Made by a program: the position numbers and the translations under genes
The notes under the pieces: generated by a model
Databases searched by the model: none
The model's input: only the letters and a program-made list of their open reading frames with translations
Told to the model about the DNA's origin: nothing
Assembly (NCBI GenBank): GCA_964458185.1
Contig: CAYWFG010000007.1
Location: 1-64,000 of the forward strand
DNA: 64,000 bases
Source: AB-137-C09 sp964458185
GTDB lineage: Bacteria; Pseudomonadota; Zetaproteobacteria; Mariprofundales; Mariprofundaceae
Direction of reading: 5' to 3'
Part shown: one piece after another, positions 26,066-35,652 of the stretch
Position numbering within the stretch: position 1 is the first letter of the stretch
How the letters are laid out: each line of letters starts with the position of its first letter

Positions 26066-27620
26066 TTTTTATCTTTCTTCGGTGCAACCACCACCACCGT
26101 GTCACACCTAAACACAATAACAATAAGGGTAGCCCTATCATCCAAAAAAGTTTGAGAAACAAACGCTCTGAACTGTCTAACTTAACCAAAGGACGATGGG
26201 TTACGCCGCGTGAGCGAAGGTTAATCAATGCCTCATCGCCCGCTAGCCAATCCAACATATTTAATACAGGGGTGATGTTGCTACCCTGCATAAATTGATC
26301 ATCCAACAAAGCCAATGAACCCAGCACTAACCAACGACCATGAGGCGTTTCTGTTATTACTGGTTCATCGTCGCTAATGCCTTCAGGTGGTGCCGTAAAA
26401 GCACTGTGTTGCACGCCTTCATCAACCAATGCCAGCACAGCAGGATTCAATAACAAGCCTGAAAAACGATCTTGAATAGAAACCATTGGATTTACATCAA
26501 AAGGCGGGCCTTCTTGTATTGCTGTATATGCTGATGAGCGCATCAACACTTCGGCTTGAGCATCGCGCGTCGCTAAAGGAGAGGCAAAAGGGATACTGAT
26601 ACCTTCAATATGTTCGGTAATGATATGATGATCGTTCATGCCTGTGACATCAGGAATGAATGGGTAATCGACAGCCGAACGAAACGAAAATCCGCCTTGC
26701 TGCTGATTAACGGTGATACGGCTGGCTTGTTGATCCATCACTAAGCCAGATTCTACTAAGACACCTAAATCATCCAACAACCAATCGTTAGCATAAGGGT
26801 CAACAGAAACAACCTCAAAGCCATAACGCATATCAGGGTAAACATTCCCAGCCAGTACCAATAACCCGCCGCCCTGCATGCGGAATTGATCCAAGTGGTA
26901 ACGCCATATAGCAGAGACTTTTTCTCGCAGGCCTGCAACGATCACGACCTGCGTACCATCAGGTACGCTCTCTGTTGCAGGGTTAAAGCTGGACACCTCA
27001 TAATCTTCATGGATAGCTGCTGCAAATTGTTGCATCTTATTGAGATCATTGGCACCAAAGCCTGTGGCAACGGCTAATTTAATGCGACCTTTCCCCGTAA
27101 GTTTTTTTATTTTTCGCATTAAGGCATATTCAAGCCCTTGTTCGCTTTGCACCACAGGTATGATTTCTTTTTGATCCAAAAACTCAATCACAATGGCAAG
27201 GTAGCCTTGCTTGACTTGTGCTTGATCATCTTCAATCACTTGCACTTGCACTTTAGGGATTTGCAAAGCCGCCAGTGAAGCCGCCGTATTAGGGTTATCT
27301 GAAGGATCAGTCATGTCATAGCCTATATTGCCATCACCAACTTCATGCATTGATTGCAATAGGTCTTCAATAGACTGTTCCAACTGGGCATAAGGTTGGG
27401 GCATACCACTGGTGATATAGGCATGAATCATCAATGGTTCATCCAGCATCGATAACAATGCTATACTGGAGGGAGAAAGTGTCGCCGTTTCATCTTCTGT
27501 CCAATCGCTGCGCCAATGGCTGGCATTTGCCATGACATACAATAAAATTAAAACAATCATGGATAACAGCAACCGTCCCATTGCCTTCATACGAATACGT
27601 ATGCGTTGATCCGCAGGCAT
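26058..27620 (-). CDS. GldG-like ABC-associated periplasmic/membrane protein
   Basis: About 520 residues with an N-terminal membrane helix, a long periplasmic part and a C-terminal helix (LFWMIGLPLLLLCLGVTRWWW) before a basic tail. This is the plan of the ABC-type auxiliary component family that includes gliding protein GldG. The start ATG at 27620 overlaps the permease stop (TGATG) with GGAGG eight bases upstream; an upstream in-frame GTG at 27629 is less likely. Only families, not substrates, are known outside Bacteroidetes gliding, and nothing else here points to gliding. Confidence 0.8.
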   Translation of the reverse strand: MPADQRIRIRMKAMGRLLLSMIVLILLYVMANASHWRSDWTEDETATLSPSSIALLSMLDEPLMIHAYITSGMPQPYAQLEQSIEDLLQSMHEVGDGNIGYDMTDPSDNPNTAASLAALQIPKVQVQVIEDDQAQVKQGYLAIVIEFLDQKEIIPVVQSEQGLEYALMRKIKKLTGKGRIKLAVATGFGANDLNKMQQFAAAIHEDYEVSSFNPATESVPDGTQVVIVAGLREKVSAIWRYHLDQFRMQGGGLLVLAGNVYPDMRYGFEVVSVDPYANDWLLDDLGVLVESGLVMDQQASRITVNQQQGGFSFRSAVDYPFIPDVTGMNDHHIITEHIEGISIPFASPLATRDAQAEVLMRSSAYTAIQEGPPFDVNPMVSIQDRFSGLLLNPAVLALVDEGVQHSAFTAPPEGISDDEPVITETPHGRWLVLGSLALLDDQFMQGSNITPVLNMLDWLAGDEALINLRSRGVTHRPLVKLDSSERLFLKLFWMIGLPLLLLCLGVTRWWWLHRRKIKND

Positions 27621-28348
27621 CAGTTCCACCTCCGTCGTTCTAGTTCAAACCAGCATAGGCTGATAAATACACCGACCACCATCAGTAAGTACACCACATC
27701 GGCAAGGTTTAATACGCCACGCAATAGCGATTGATAATGAGCAACAGGGCTTAACGTCATCAAGATATTTTGCATCACAGGGGGGAATAGCGTTGCCGCT
27801 TGCAACAATAAAAATAACACCAGCAACAACACCAGCCCCAACACATAAGCCACCACTTCATACCCTGTTAAAGCAGAGGCATACAAACAAATAGCAGCAT
27901 AAGCAGCGGCAAGCAAAAGCACCGCAATGTATGAGACAAAGACCTGCCCCACATCCAATGAACCAAGGCCTGATAACACCCACGGGTACAACAACGTTAA
28001 ACCAATCAACACTGCCAACTGGGTAAACAACGCCAGAAATTTTCCGATGACAATAGTTAAAGTATTCACAGGAAGCGTTGCCAATAACTCAAAGCTGCCA
28101 CTTCGGTGTTCATCAGCAATAAAACGCATTGCCATGGCTGGAACAAAAAAGATCAACAGCAAGGGCAACACAGCAAACCAACCGCGCATGTCTGCCTCAT
28201 TAACCAAAAACAATGTATTGCTAAAAAAGAAACCCGTAGTCACCAAAAAAGCAATGCCAATAACATAGGCAAGCGGCGTATCAATACTGATGCGCCATTC
28301 TTTACGACACAAAGCAAGACTTTGTTTGACCATTAATCCTACACTCAT
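27620..28348 (-). CDS. ABC transporter permease (GldF/NosY-like)
   Basis: A 242-residue permease with about six hydrophobic segments. It begins with the conserved KEWRISIDTPLAYVIGIAFL segment of the ABC-2 family and has FIADEHRSGSFELLATLPV near residue 76, typical of GldF/NosY-like members. The start overlaps the ATPase stop by ATGA. With the ATPase and two auxiliary proteins it forms a complete exporter of unknown cargo. Confidence 0.88.
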   Translation of the reverse strand: MSVGLMVKQSLALCRKEWRISIDTPLAYVIGIAFLVTTGFFFSNTLFLVNEADMRGWFAVLPLLLIFFVPAMAMRFIADEHRSGSFELLATLPVNTLTIVIGKFLALFTQLAVLIGLTLLYPWVLSGLGSLDVGQVFVSYIAVLLLAAAYAAICLYASALTGYEVVAYVLGLVLLLVLFLLLQAATLFPPVMQNILMTLSPVAHYQSLLRGVLNLADVVYLLMVVGVFISLCWFELERRRWN

Positions 28349-29295
28349 GCTTTGGCTCCTGTTAATGCATGAAAGACATCTTCTAAGGATGTTTGCTCGG
28401 TACGCATTTGCAATAAAAGAACATCATGGGCAACAGCCGTACGAAAGGCAGTTTCAGCCAATGGTGCATCCACATCAGCATCGTGCAACGACAGGTAAAA
28501 CAATTCGCCTTCTTGCTTGATTTGATCAACCGTACAACTGGGCAAGGCAAGCATCATTGCTTGTTCAAAGGCTGCAATATCACCACGCAACTGAAGCTGC
28601 AATACAATACCGCCGCGTGCTTGTTGCGCCAGTTCTTGTGCTGTGCCAATGATTTGTAAACGCCCACCGTCAAGAATCATCATGCGATCACACACTGCCT
28701 CAACCTCTGACAACACATGGGATGATAATAAAACAGTTTTTTCTTCGCCTAAACGACGAATAAGGTGACGGATTTCAACGATTTGATTGGGGTCTAGCCC
28801 TGTGGTTGGTTCATCAAGAATCAGACAAATAGGATTATGCAACATGCTTGCCGCCAAGCCAACACGTTGACGAAAACCTTTAGATAATTCATCAATGCGT
28901 CGATGCAATACAGATTGTAAGCCACAGACATCAGACATGGCAGTGATTTGATCCGCTAATGTGCCAGCAGGTAAACCATGCATCCGCCCGATAAAGCGTA
29001 AATGGTTGATGACATCTAAATCACGGTAGGAGGGTGCGTTTTCAGGCAAGTAGCCTAAGCAGTGTTGGATCGCTTGAGAATGTTCTAAATCAATACCATT
29101 GATGGTGGCAGTACCCGATGATGGTGGCAAAAAGCCAGTGAGCATTTTCATGGTGGTGGACTTACCCGCACCATTAGGGCCCAATAACCCTAAAACCTCA
29201 CCACGGCGCACATGAAAGCTAAGGTCACGAACCGCATAACCTTGTTGTAAATGCTGCCCGCCAAATTGACGGTTCAGTTGTTTGGCATAAATCAT
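28345..29295 (-). CDS. ABC transporter ATPase (GldA/NosF-like)
   Basis: A 316-residue ATPase. Seen: Walker A GPNGAGKSTTMKML, Q-loop region LPENAPSYRDL, signature LSKGFRQRVGLAA, Walker B LILDEPTTGLDPNQ and H-loop LLSSHVLSEVEA, followed by a C-terminal regulatory domain ending in QTSLEDVFHALTG. First gene of the exporter operon. There is no ribosome-binding site before the ATG and the upstream promoter would start the RNA almost at the start codon. Confidence 0.92.
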   Translation of the reverse strand: MIYAKQLNRQFGGQHLQQGYAVRDLSFHVRRGEVLGLLGPNGAGKSTTMKMLTGFLPPSSGTATINGIDLEHSQAIQHCLGYLPENAPSYRDLDVINHLRFIGRMHGLPAGTLADQITAMSDVCGLQSVLHRRIDELSKGFRQRVGLAASMLHNPICLILDEPTTGLDPNQIVEIRHLIRRLGEEKTVLLSSHVLSEVEAVCDRMMILDGGRLQIIGTAQELAQQARGGIVLQLQLRGDIAAFEQAMMLALPSCTVDQIKQEGELFYLSLHDADVDAPLAETAFRTAVAHDVLLLQMRTEQTSLEDVFHALTGAKA

Positions 29296-29304
29296 AATGC
29301 CAGC

Positions 29305-29332
29305 ATCATAAAAATTACATTATCATGGTCAA
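29305..29332 (-). promoter_or_regulatory. Promoter of the Gld-like ABC operon
   Basis: On the minus strand TTGACC (29332-29327) and TATGAT (29310-29305) are 16 bases apart. The -10 ends ten bases before the ATG at 29295, so a normal start point near 29298 would give a leaderless or nearly leaderless mRNA. Confidence 0.5.
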
Positions 29333-29395
29333 GAGGAGAATTTTAACGGTCTATAATCCATTATATAATACCTTGAAGAAATGAGTCCATTGCGA

Positions 29396-30637
29396 TTATT
29401 TTTTCACCACAATAATAGCTTTATCAACACCCGATGCTTCCAGTGTATCAATCATTGCACTAACCTTATGCATATCAGCAATCGGGCCTATTTGTACGCG
29501 GTAAATACTAGGGTCGCCTAATTTAGGGCGATACACTTGGGTGCTGGCATACTGTGAGGCGTAACGGTCACGAACCACTTGCGCGCGTTTGAACGAAGAA
29601 AAAGCACCAATTTGCACATAAACCCCCGCTTTATTGGTGCTAGTCAACGATGTTTTTGCGGCAGTGACTTGGGCAGGCTTAGGCATCGTTGTCTTGTTAC
29701 TTGCAATATCACGCTCACTGATGGGCGATGGTAATCGCATGGCTAAACTGGCAGAGCGAGCTTCATCGTGTGCCAAACTAAGGTGTGGAATGCCTGCCAT
29801 TTCCATGCGGCTTGCCATCGCTTCGGCTTCATTGCGGTTCACAAAAGGCCCTTGTCGCACCTTATACATCACAGGGACTTGCCCCAGCGTGCTAAAAATT
29901 TTCAATTCAGGAAATTTACCAAGGTAGGTTTCGCGTAATTCTTTCGCACCATCAACCGTTGAGAACGCACCCAGTTGAACATAATGATGCATCCCTCTTG
30001 TCAGTACGGGGGTAGATTTTAATGGTGCTATGGTGGTGGTTGGCTTGGGTTTCAACTCAACCATGGGGACTGATACTTGCGGTGTAATACTTACCACTTC
30101 TGCCATACCTCGAACGGGGGTAATCGTAACCTTCCGCTGTTTTTCAATTGCTTTTACTGGTTTGTTTGGTTGATAACGGGTTACACTTACTTCTGTTGCA
30201 GCTTTATCGACCACTTGAACCCGCACCCGCGTTGTTCCTTTTCTCGCATAGCCCATTTTTTTTGCAGCAGCATACGATAGATCAATCAGGCGTTCTTTCA
30301 CAAAGGGCCCCCGATCATTAATGCGTAAGATCATGCTTTTATTATTTTCTAAATTGGTCACCCGAACCTTGGTTCCCATGGGTAATGTGGGATGAGCTGC
30401 TGACATTCTATGCATATCGTAGCGTTCACCATTGGATGTTTTTTTACCATGAAAATCTTTGCCATACCACGAGGCAATACCTTTTTCATCGTAGCCATCG
30501 GCTTTAAGCAAGGGGTAATACCATTGACCTGAAATTTTATAGGGTTTATTGGTTGCTATTCCTGTTTCATCAATGAGTTTTTTTTCACCACAGGAAGTAA
30601 TGAAAAACATCAGCGATAGCAGTATAATAAGACGCAT
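29396..30637 (-). CDS. rlpA: RlpA-like septal lytic transglycosylase lipoprotein with two SPOR domains
   Basis: A 413-residue lipoprotein. The N-terminus has lipobox FITSC (Cys16). The RlpA double-psi barrel (about 50-150) contains GIASWYGKDFHGKKTSNGE, AAHPTLPMGTKVRVTNL and INDRGPFV. Two SPOR domains follow: about 215-290 (HHYVQLGAFS to YKVRQGPF) and about 335-410 (VYVQIGAFS to YRVQIGPI). RlpA cleaves naked glycan strands at the septum, and SPOR domains bind denuded peptidoglycan. Most RlpA proteins carry one SPOR domain, so the tandem is unusual. The gene ends two bases before the downstream side of a lytic transglycosylase gene's start order, forming a cell-wall pair. Confidence 0.9.
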   Translation of the reverse strand: MRLIILLSLMFFITSCGEKKLIDETGIATNKPYKISGQWYYPLLKADGYDEKGIASWYGKDFHGKKTSNGERYDMHRMSAAHPTLPMGTKVRVTNLENNKSMILRINDRGPFVKERLIDLSYAAAKKMGYARKGTTRVRVQVVDKAATEVSVTRYQPNKPVKAIEKQRKVTITPVRGMAEVVSITPQVSVPMVELKPKPTTTIAPLKSTPVLTRGMHHYVQLGAFSTVDGAKELRETYLGKFPELKIFSTLGQVPVMYKVRQGPFVNRNEAEAMASRMEMAGIPHLSLAHDEARSASLAMRLPSPISERDIASNKTTMPKPAQVTAAKTSLTSTNKAGVYVQIGAFSSFKRAQVVRDRYASQYASTQVYRPKLGDPSIYRVQIGPIADMHKVSAMIDTLEASGVDKAIIVVKK

Positions 30638-30639
30638 GA

Positions 30640-31353
30640 TTATCCTTTTTTGCCTGATGGTCGTTGTTCAATGGCTTTGAACATACGCATACGGGCTACG
30701 ATTTTATTCGAATATTTACTACGCCCTAATGAGCCATTGTAGGCCTGCAAAGCGCGTGCGCGATTACGGTAACGATCCAAGTAAAAACGTAATACGGCGC
30801 AACCATAACGAATATTCGTTTCAATAACGAATAAGTTGTCGTGTGGCGAGCCAAGTTTTTTCTTCCAAAAAGGCATCACTTGCATTAACCCTCTTGCCCC
30901 GACATTGCTTACTGCAAAGTGATCAAAATTAGATTCTACAGACATGACACCGAGTACAAGCTCAATAGATAAATCAAAGCGTCTGCTGTAATGGTAGGTC
31001 CAGTGGGCAATTTCTTTGGCTTCATCATCGTTAGCAACCCAGCGAGAAATCAATTCTCGAATGTCCGACTCCCAAACCACTTGATCAAAATTAAGGTGTT
31101 CCTGTTGCCCCGAAGGCGGTGCTTTTAACATATCACGCAATGCCGATTGATCATCGCTTGGCATTGCAGGCAATACCATAGCTTGCTCTTGAATAATTTG
31201 AGCCGTCGTCGTTGACTCACGCAGAGACTGTTGTTTTTCTGGCGTACTACGAAGCCAAAAAGGAAGGGTGAAAAGAAAGCCTAACAACAATACAATGCTT
31301 AAAATCCCTTTTGCTGATGCGCCGCGCAAGTAAGTATGACACCATTGCCACAT
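30640..31353 (-). CDS. Membrane-anchored lytic transglycosylase (SLT domain)
   Basis: About 237 residues, starting at ATG 31353, 16 bases after the proS stop. Seen: an N-terminal membrane helix (about 16-34), then an SLT/goose-lysozyme-like domain with the catalytic Glu in LVLGVMSVESNFDHFAVS, followed by GARGLMQVMPFWKKKLG and LRFYLDRYRN. It resembles MltC/EmtA-type enzymes that cleave peptidoglycan with formation of 1,6-anhydro ends. It directly precedes rlpA on the minus strand, so both may act in cell-wall turnover at division. Longer in-frame starts inside proS are unlikely. Confidence 0.88.
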   Translation of the reverse strand: MWQWCHTYLRGASAKGILSIVLLLGFLFTLPFWLRSTPEKQQSLRESTTTAQIIQEQAMVLPAMPSDDQSALRDMLKAPPSGQQEHLNFDQVVWESDIRELISRWVANDDEAKEIAHWTYHYSRRFDLSIELVLGVMSVESNFDHFAVSNVGARGLMQVMPFWKKKLGSPHDNLFVIETNIRYGCAVLRFYLDRYRNRARALQAYNGSLGRSKYSNKIVARMRMFKAIEQRPSGKKG

Positions 31354-31369
31354 GCGTGTGATCGAATTT

Positions 31370-33073
31370 TTAGATCTTGCAGCAAGAACGAAGCAATGAG
31401 ATTGCTTCATCAATGGCAATGATCTTTTTCTCGCCACAACGCGCTGCAAGTGCAACATTACCTTCTTCTAAATCACGATCACCAATAATAATTTGCCAAG
31501 GAATACCAATTAACTCATGATCACGAAACTTCACTCCAGGGCGTTCTTTGCGATCATCCCAAAGCACCTCAAAACCCGCTTCTTGCAGGCGATGGTAAAA
31601 CGAGCGTGAAGCATCCATGACTGCCTCTTTTTTACCCAACGATACAATGGATACCTGAAAGGGTGCTAAATGCTCGGGCCAAACAATGCCTGCATCATCA
31701 TGACACTGCTCAATCACAGCCGCCATCAGCCGAGACACACCAATACCATAACAACCCATAGTGGCAATACTTCGCCGACCTTGTTGATTTTGAAATTGTA
31801 CATCCATCGCTTTAGCATAACAATCACCCAAAGCAAAAACATGACCGACTTCAATACCACGCCGCCATTGCATCACACCATCATCACAATGACTGCATGT
31901 ATCCCCCACCTTCACCGTGCGTACATCCACCCATTGTTCAATGGTAACATCACGCGCCAAATCAACCCCAGTTAAATGAATACCCATCTCATTGCTGCCA
32001 GCTATCAGCCCTGTGCCATCACGCAAGGCATGATCCATAAACACAGGCACAGATAATCCACATGGACCAACAAAACCTGTAAGCCCACCTGCGGCTGCAA
32101 CCATGGCATCATCTGCCAAATTTACCGTCTCTGCTGCCAAAGCACGCGCAAGTTTAACTTCTTGCACGGTATCATCGCCACAGACACATATTGCCACAAC
32201 GGTAGCATCATGGATACCCCCTGTGACACGGTAGACCATCGTTTTAATAAGTCGTTCAGGTTGCACATTCAGTAATTTAGCGACATCTTCAACCGAACTT
32301 GACAATGGTGTGGCTACTTTCTTCATTGCTTCTTGGTATGCCGTTAAAGGTGGATGCGTGGCTTTTGCCTTTTCTAGATTTGCGGCATAATTGCATGCCG
32401 AGCAATGGGCAATCAAGTCTTCACCTGAATCAGCCAATACATGGAACTCATGCGAAGCAAGTCCACCAATGCTGCCGTTGTCTGCTTCCACGGCGCGGTA
32501 TTCCAGTCCGAGGCGGTTAAATATACGCCCGTAAGTTGTAAACATATTATCATATTCTTGCTGCAAACAGGATTCATCAGCATGAAAAGAATAGGCATCT
32601 TTCATGATAAACTCACGGGCACGCATCAAACCAAAACGGGGGCGAATTTCGTCACGAAACTTAGTTTGGATTTGATAAACCGTTAAGGGTAATTGCTTGT
32701 ACGAACGCAGGTCTTTGGCAATTAAATCGCAAATAACTTCTTCATGCGTAGGGCCAAGGCATGATTCGTGACCATGACGGTCATTAAACCGCGTTAATTC
32801 AGGACCATATTTTTGCAAACGCCCTGATTGTTGCCATAGCGCGGTAGGTTGCACCATCGGCAGCAATAGTTCTTGCGCCCCTGCACGGTTCATTTCATCA
32901 CGGATAATAGATTCAATCTTGCGTAATACACGCAAACCCAGCGGTAAATAATCGTAAACACCGCTAGTGACTCGACGGATAAAGCCTGCACGAAGCAATA
33001 ACTGATGGGATACAACTTCAGCATCGGCAGGGGTGTTACGCATGGTAGGGGCAAGAAAACGTGAATATCGCAT
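31370..33073 (-). CDS. proS: Prolyl-tRNA synthetase (bacterial type)
   Basis: Charges tRNA-Pro. The 567-residue protein is the bacterial form with an inserted editing domain (about residues 225-385). Seen: MRYSRFLAPTMRNTPADAEVVSHQLLLRAG at the start (read as consecutive family segments), class II motif 2 FRDEIRPRFGLMRAREFIMKD, and motif 3 YGIGVSRLMAAVIEQ. The C-terminal anticodon-binding domain contains WDDRKERPGVKFRDHELIGIP. The minus-strand neighbours are an rRNA methyltransferase gene upstream and a lytic transglycosylase gene downstream. Confidence 0.97.
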   Translation of the reverse strand: MRYSRFLAPTMRNTPADAEVVSHQLLLRAGFIRRVTSGVYDYLPLGLRVLRKIESIIRDEMNRAGAQELLLPMVQPTALWQQSGRLQKYGPELTRFNDRHGHESCLGPTHEEVICDLIAKDLRSYKQLPLTVYQIQTKFRDEIRPRFGLMRAREFIMKDAYSFHADESCLQQEYDNMFTTYGRIFNRLGLEYRAVEADNGSIGGLASHEFHVLADSGEDLIAHCSACNYAANLEKAKATHPPLTAYQEAMKKVATPLSSSVEDVAKLLNVQPERLIKTMVYRVTGGIHDATVVAICVCGDDTVQEVKLARALAAETVNLADDAMVAAAGGLTGFVGPCGLSVPVFMDHALRDGTGLIAGSNEMGIHLTGVDLARDVTIEQWVDVRTVKVGDTCSHCDDGVMQWRRGIEVGHVFALGDCYAKAMDVQFQNQQGRRSIATMGCYGIGVSRLMAAVIEQCHDDAGIVWPEHLAPFQVSIVSLGKKEAVMDASRSFYHRLQEAGFEVLWDDRKERPGVKFRDHELIGIPWQIIIGDRDLEEGNVALAARCGEKKIIAIDEAISLLRSCCKI

Positions 33074-33158
33074 GGTAAGAACCCTAGAAAGCTATGGTCA
33101 AATAGGCAAGTTTAGACGTGGTTACTAGGCGTGAGCTATGCTATTACCACATTATTGC

Positions 33159-34418
33159 TCACCGCTGCCAATAACTCATACACTCCACATGACCCGAAAA
33201 GGGGAATAAATCTAATCCTCGCACCGCTTGCAAATGAAAGCCTTGTTGTGCCACCAACAAAGCATCTCGGCTGGCAGAAGCAGGGTCACAATGAATCATG
33301 ATAATACTTTGGGGCAGCAAATGATGCAATTGTTGGCATACTTTTTTAGCCCCTTTGCGAGGAGGGTCAAGAATAAGGCAATCAGCACCCACCATGGCAT
33401 CAGGGGTGTGTAACATCCGTCCCATTAAATCTGCCACCGCATAATGAGCGGGCAGTTGCAACCGTTTTGCACTGGCATTAGCAGCCCTTACACTGGTAGC
33501 ATTCATTTCAAAGCCTGCCACTTCACAGCCACTTGCAGCCAATGGCAACGAGATATTGCCAATGCCAGAAAACAAATCGACCACCCGCCGCACATCAGTG
33601 CACCAATCCAACACCTGTTGTACCATCTGTATATTGCCCGCTTTATTGCCTTGAACAAAATCATCAGGTCCCACCAATAAGGCAATATCAGCTTTTGTTG
33701 TTGGCACAGCATCAAAAAATGGCACGACAGGACGAGATAAAGGACGGCAGAGCTGTGAATCACGCCACCACCACTGCACAGGAAGTTCCCTTGCATGGGT
33801 GATGGCACTTACATCAGGTGGTATCTTGGGGAGGGTGGTGTATTCTAAAACAGCATGAATACCATCATCTGTAACCATAGCATACAAGGCATCGGGTGGT
33901 GTTTTGGTCATGCCTATTGTGTTGATTAATTCCCATTGATGGTACAAAGCCTGCAATGCAGGCACTATTGCCATGCACAATTCGGTAGTCACAACAGTAT
34001 GAGAAGCCGTTGCATAAAACCCTAGATTACCTTCTTGATCCATATGCCAACGCACCCGCCGCCGTTGATCGCTGGCAGGTGACATGGGCAACCAATCAAC
34101 ATCAGCCCGATCAACTGCAGCAAAAGCACGGCGAATCCAATCCGTTTTTATAGCGATATGTGCCGACAGTTCAACACATTGCAAGGCGCAGCCTCCGCAA
34201 GATAGTGCTACAGGGCAAGGCGGTGTGACGCGATGCGGTGATGATACGACCCACTCTTTTACTACTCCATGGTAGATGCCACGACGTTGCCCCGTAATCA
34301 CACCACGGACTACATCACCTGCAACGACATGAGGCAGCAGTACTGCCCCATCATCTAAAGGCAACCACCCTAAACCACCAGCAATCAGTCGTTCAACCGT
34401 ACCCTCAAACGTATGCAT
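33159..34418 (-). CDS. 23S rRNA (uracil-5-)-methyltransferase, RlmD/TrmA family
   Basis: A 419-residue SAM-dependent RNA methyltransferase. Seen: an N-terminal TRAM/OB-like part, a Cys cluster CPVALSCGGCALQC that fits the 4Fe-4S site of RlmD/RumA, the SAM loop LFSGIGNISLPLA, DPPRKGA, a catalytic cysteine in MIHCDPAS and the terminal HVECMSYW. These make RlmD/RumA more likely than TrmA, which lacks the iron-sulfur cluster. The ATG at 34418 lies inside the last codons of aroK (14-base overlap). Confidence 0.88.
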   Translation of the reverse strand: MHTFEGTVERLIAGGLGWLPLDDGAVLLPHVVAGDVVRGVITGQRRGIYHGVVKEWVVSSPHRVTPPCPVALSCGGCALQCVELSAHIAIKTDWIRRAFAAVDRADVDWLPMSPASDQRRRVRWHMDQEGNLGFYATASHTVVTTELCMAIVPALQALYHQWELINTIGMTKTPPDALYAMVTDDGIHAVLEYTTLPKIPPDVSAITHARELPVQWWWRDSQLCRPLSRPVVPFFDAVPTTKADIALLVGPDDFVQGNKAGNIQMVQQVLDWCTDVRRVVDLFSGIGNISLPLAASGCEVAGFEMNATSVRAANASAKRLQLPAHYAVADLMGRMLHTPDAMVGADCLILDPPRKGAKKVCQQLHHLLPQSIIMIHCDPASASRDALLVAQQGFHLQAVRGLDLFPFSGHVECMSYWQR

Positions 34419-34929
34419 CAAGAAACCGTACAATATCAGAGACAATCATCTTGACTCGGTATTCCCCTGTATTGATATGAAAATCGGCACAGCGCCGATA
34501 ATAACTTCGCCGTTCTCGATCTAAGGCTTGGGCTTTATGCAATGGATTAACACCATACAACAAGGGACGATTGCGGTCGCCTGCGGTGCGTCTGGCAAGA
34601 ATATCAGGTCTCGCATCCAACCAAATAACAGGGCCGCCTTGCGCTAAACGTTCGCGGTTCGGCGCACGCATCACAACCCCGCCACCCGTAGCTAAAACGC
34701 AAGGTTTAGCTTGAGTAACATGGTATTGTAAACATTCACCTTCCAGCGCACGAAAGATACATTCACCATCTTCAGCAAAAATACGAGGGATTGTCTTGCC
34801 TGCCTTGTGTACAATGGCAGCATCAAGATCAACAAAGGGTAAACGCAATTCTTTAGCAAGTCGTTCACCAATACTACTTTTACCCACGCCCATCGGGCCA
34901 ATCAATGAAATAATGGTTGGATCATGCAT
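34405..34929 (-). CDS. aroK: Shikimate kinase
   Basis: Phosphorylates shikimate in aromatic amino acid synthesis. A 174-residue P-loop kinase: GPMGVGKSSIGERLA at residue 12, FVDLDAAI with shikimate-binding Asp, FRALEGECL, ATGGGVVMR and LDARPDILARRTAGDRNRPLL (lid and adenine-binding arginines). It is the first gene of a unit overlapping the RlmD-like gene. Normally aroK is linked to aroB, which is absent here. Confidence 0.95.
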   Translation of the reverse strand: MHDPTIISLIGPMGVGKSSIGERLAKELRLPFVDLDAAIVHKAGKTIPRIFAEDGECIFRALEGECLQYHVTQAKPCVLATGGGVVMRAPNRERLAQGGPVIWLDARPDILARRTAGDRNRPLLYGVNPLHKAQALDRERRSYYRRCADFHINTGEYRVKMIVSDIVRFLDAYV

Positions 34930-35019
34930 TTCGCCATGGTATAAAAAAAATATTTTTTTTCCACCGAAAGCTATCAGGCTTTCTTTTTAAGACGGGACAG
35001 AAATAAATTTTTTGGATGA

Positions 35020-35640
35020 TCAATCATCTTGACGAAAATAAGGTTTTTTCCAACGATCTGAAAAAACTAACGATGCCATAGGACGACGACTACGACCTTT
35101 ATTTTCAAGCTCTCGAAGTTCATTATTAAGCACTGCATCATCACCAATGTAACCCAATGCGGTAATACTCATCGGCTGAATATCTTTAGGGATACCCCAA
35201 TGACCGCGTGCCATTTCAACGTCAAAGCCACCCATTTGATGGGTCACTAGCCCCAATGAAGTTGCCTGCACAGCAAAAGCCATCATTGCTTGCCCTGTGT
35301 CGTACTCTGCCCAGCGATTTGATTTATCATTTTGCCGAAAATGCTTGCTTGCACACGCCATGATCAATACAGGGGCATGCTGCGCCCATTCTCGATTTTT
35401 AGCACCAAGGCAATCCAATAAGTTTTTCCAATTGCTTAATTCATTGTCAGAAAAACGATCGGCGACAATAAAACGCCAAGGCTCATCGCCAAAACAACTC
35501 GGCGACCAACGGGCAGCTTCAAGGCAAGACAATAACCGCTCACGCTCTATCGCACGGTCTGAAGCAAACGCTCTGGGACTCCAACGATTGGCTAAATGAT
35601 GATCAATTTCAGCATTAGGATTGGCTTGTTTTTGGCTCAT
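35020..35640 (-). CDS. Nitroreductase family flavoprotein
   Basis: A 206-residue FMN-binding oxidoreductase-like protein. Seen: RWSPRAFASDRAIERERLLS and ARWSPSCFGDEPWRFIV near the N-terminus, which bind FMN phosphate; AEYDTGQAMMAFAVQATSLGLVTHQMGGFD in the middle; and a C-terminal GYIGDD. Reduction of nitro groups or quinones with NAD(P)H is the general family activity; the physiological substrate is not predictable. Located 12 bases downstream of a PPIase lipoprotein gene. Confidence 0.9.
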   Translation of the reverse strand: MSQKQANPNAEIDHHLANRWSPRAFASDRAIERERLLSCLEAARWSPSCFGDEPWRFIVADRFSDNELSNWKNLLDCLGAKNREWAQHAPVLIMACASKHFRQNDKSNRWAEYDTGQAMMAFAVQATSLGLVTHQMGGFDVEMARGHWGIPKDIQPMSITALGYIGDDAVLNNELRELENKGRSRRPMASLVFSDRWKKPYFRQDD

Positions 35641-35652
35641 GATTGACTCCTT

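Noticed and set aside
31354..31458. Longer lytic transglycosylase start inside proS
   Set aside because: It would overlap proS by about 90 bases and adds a basic segment before the membrane anchor.
34930..35019. A/T palindrome and GAAAGC/GCTTTC stem as nitroreductase terminator
   Set aside because: The T-run follows the stem only on the plus strand, where no gene reads in; on the minus strand the pattern is ambiguous.
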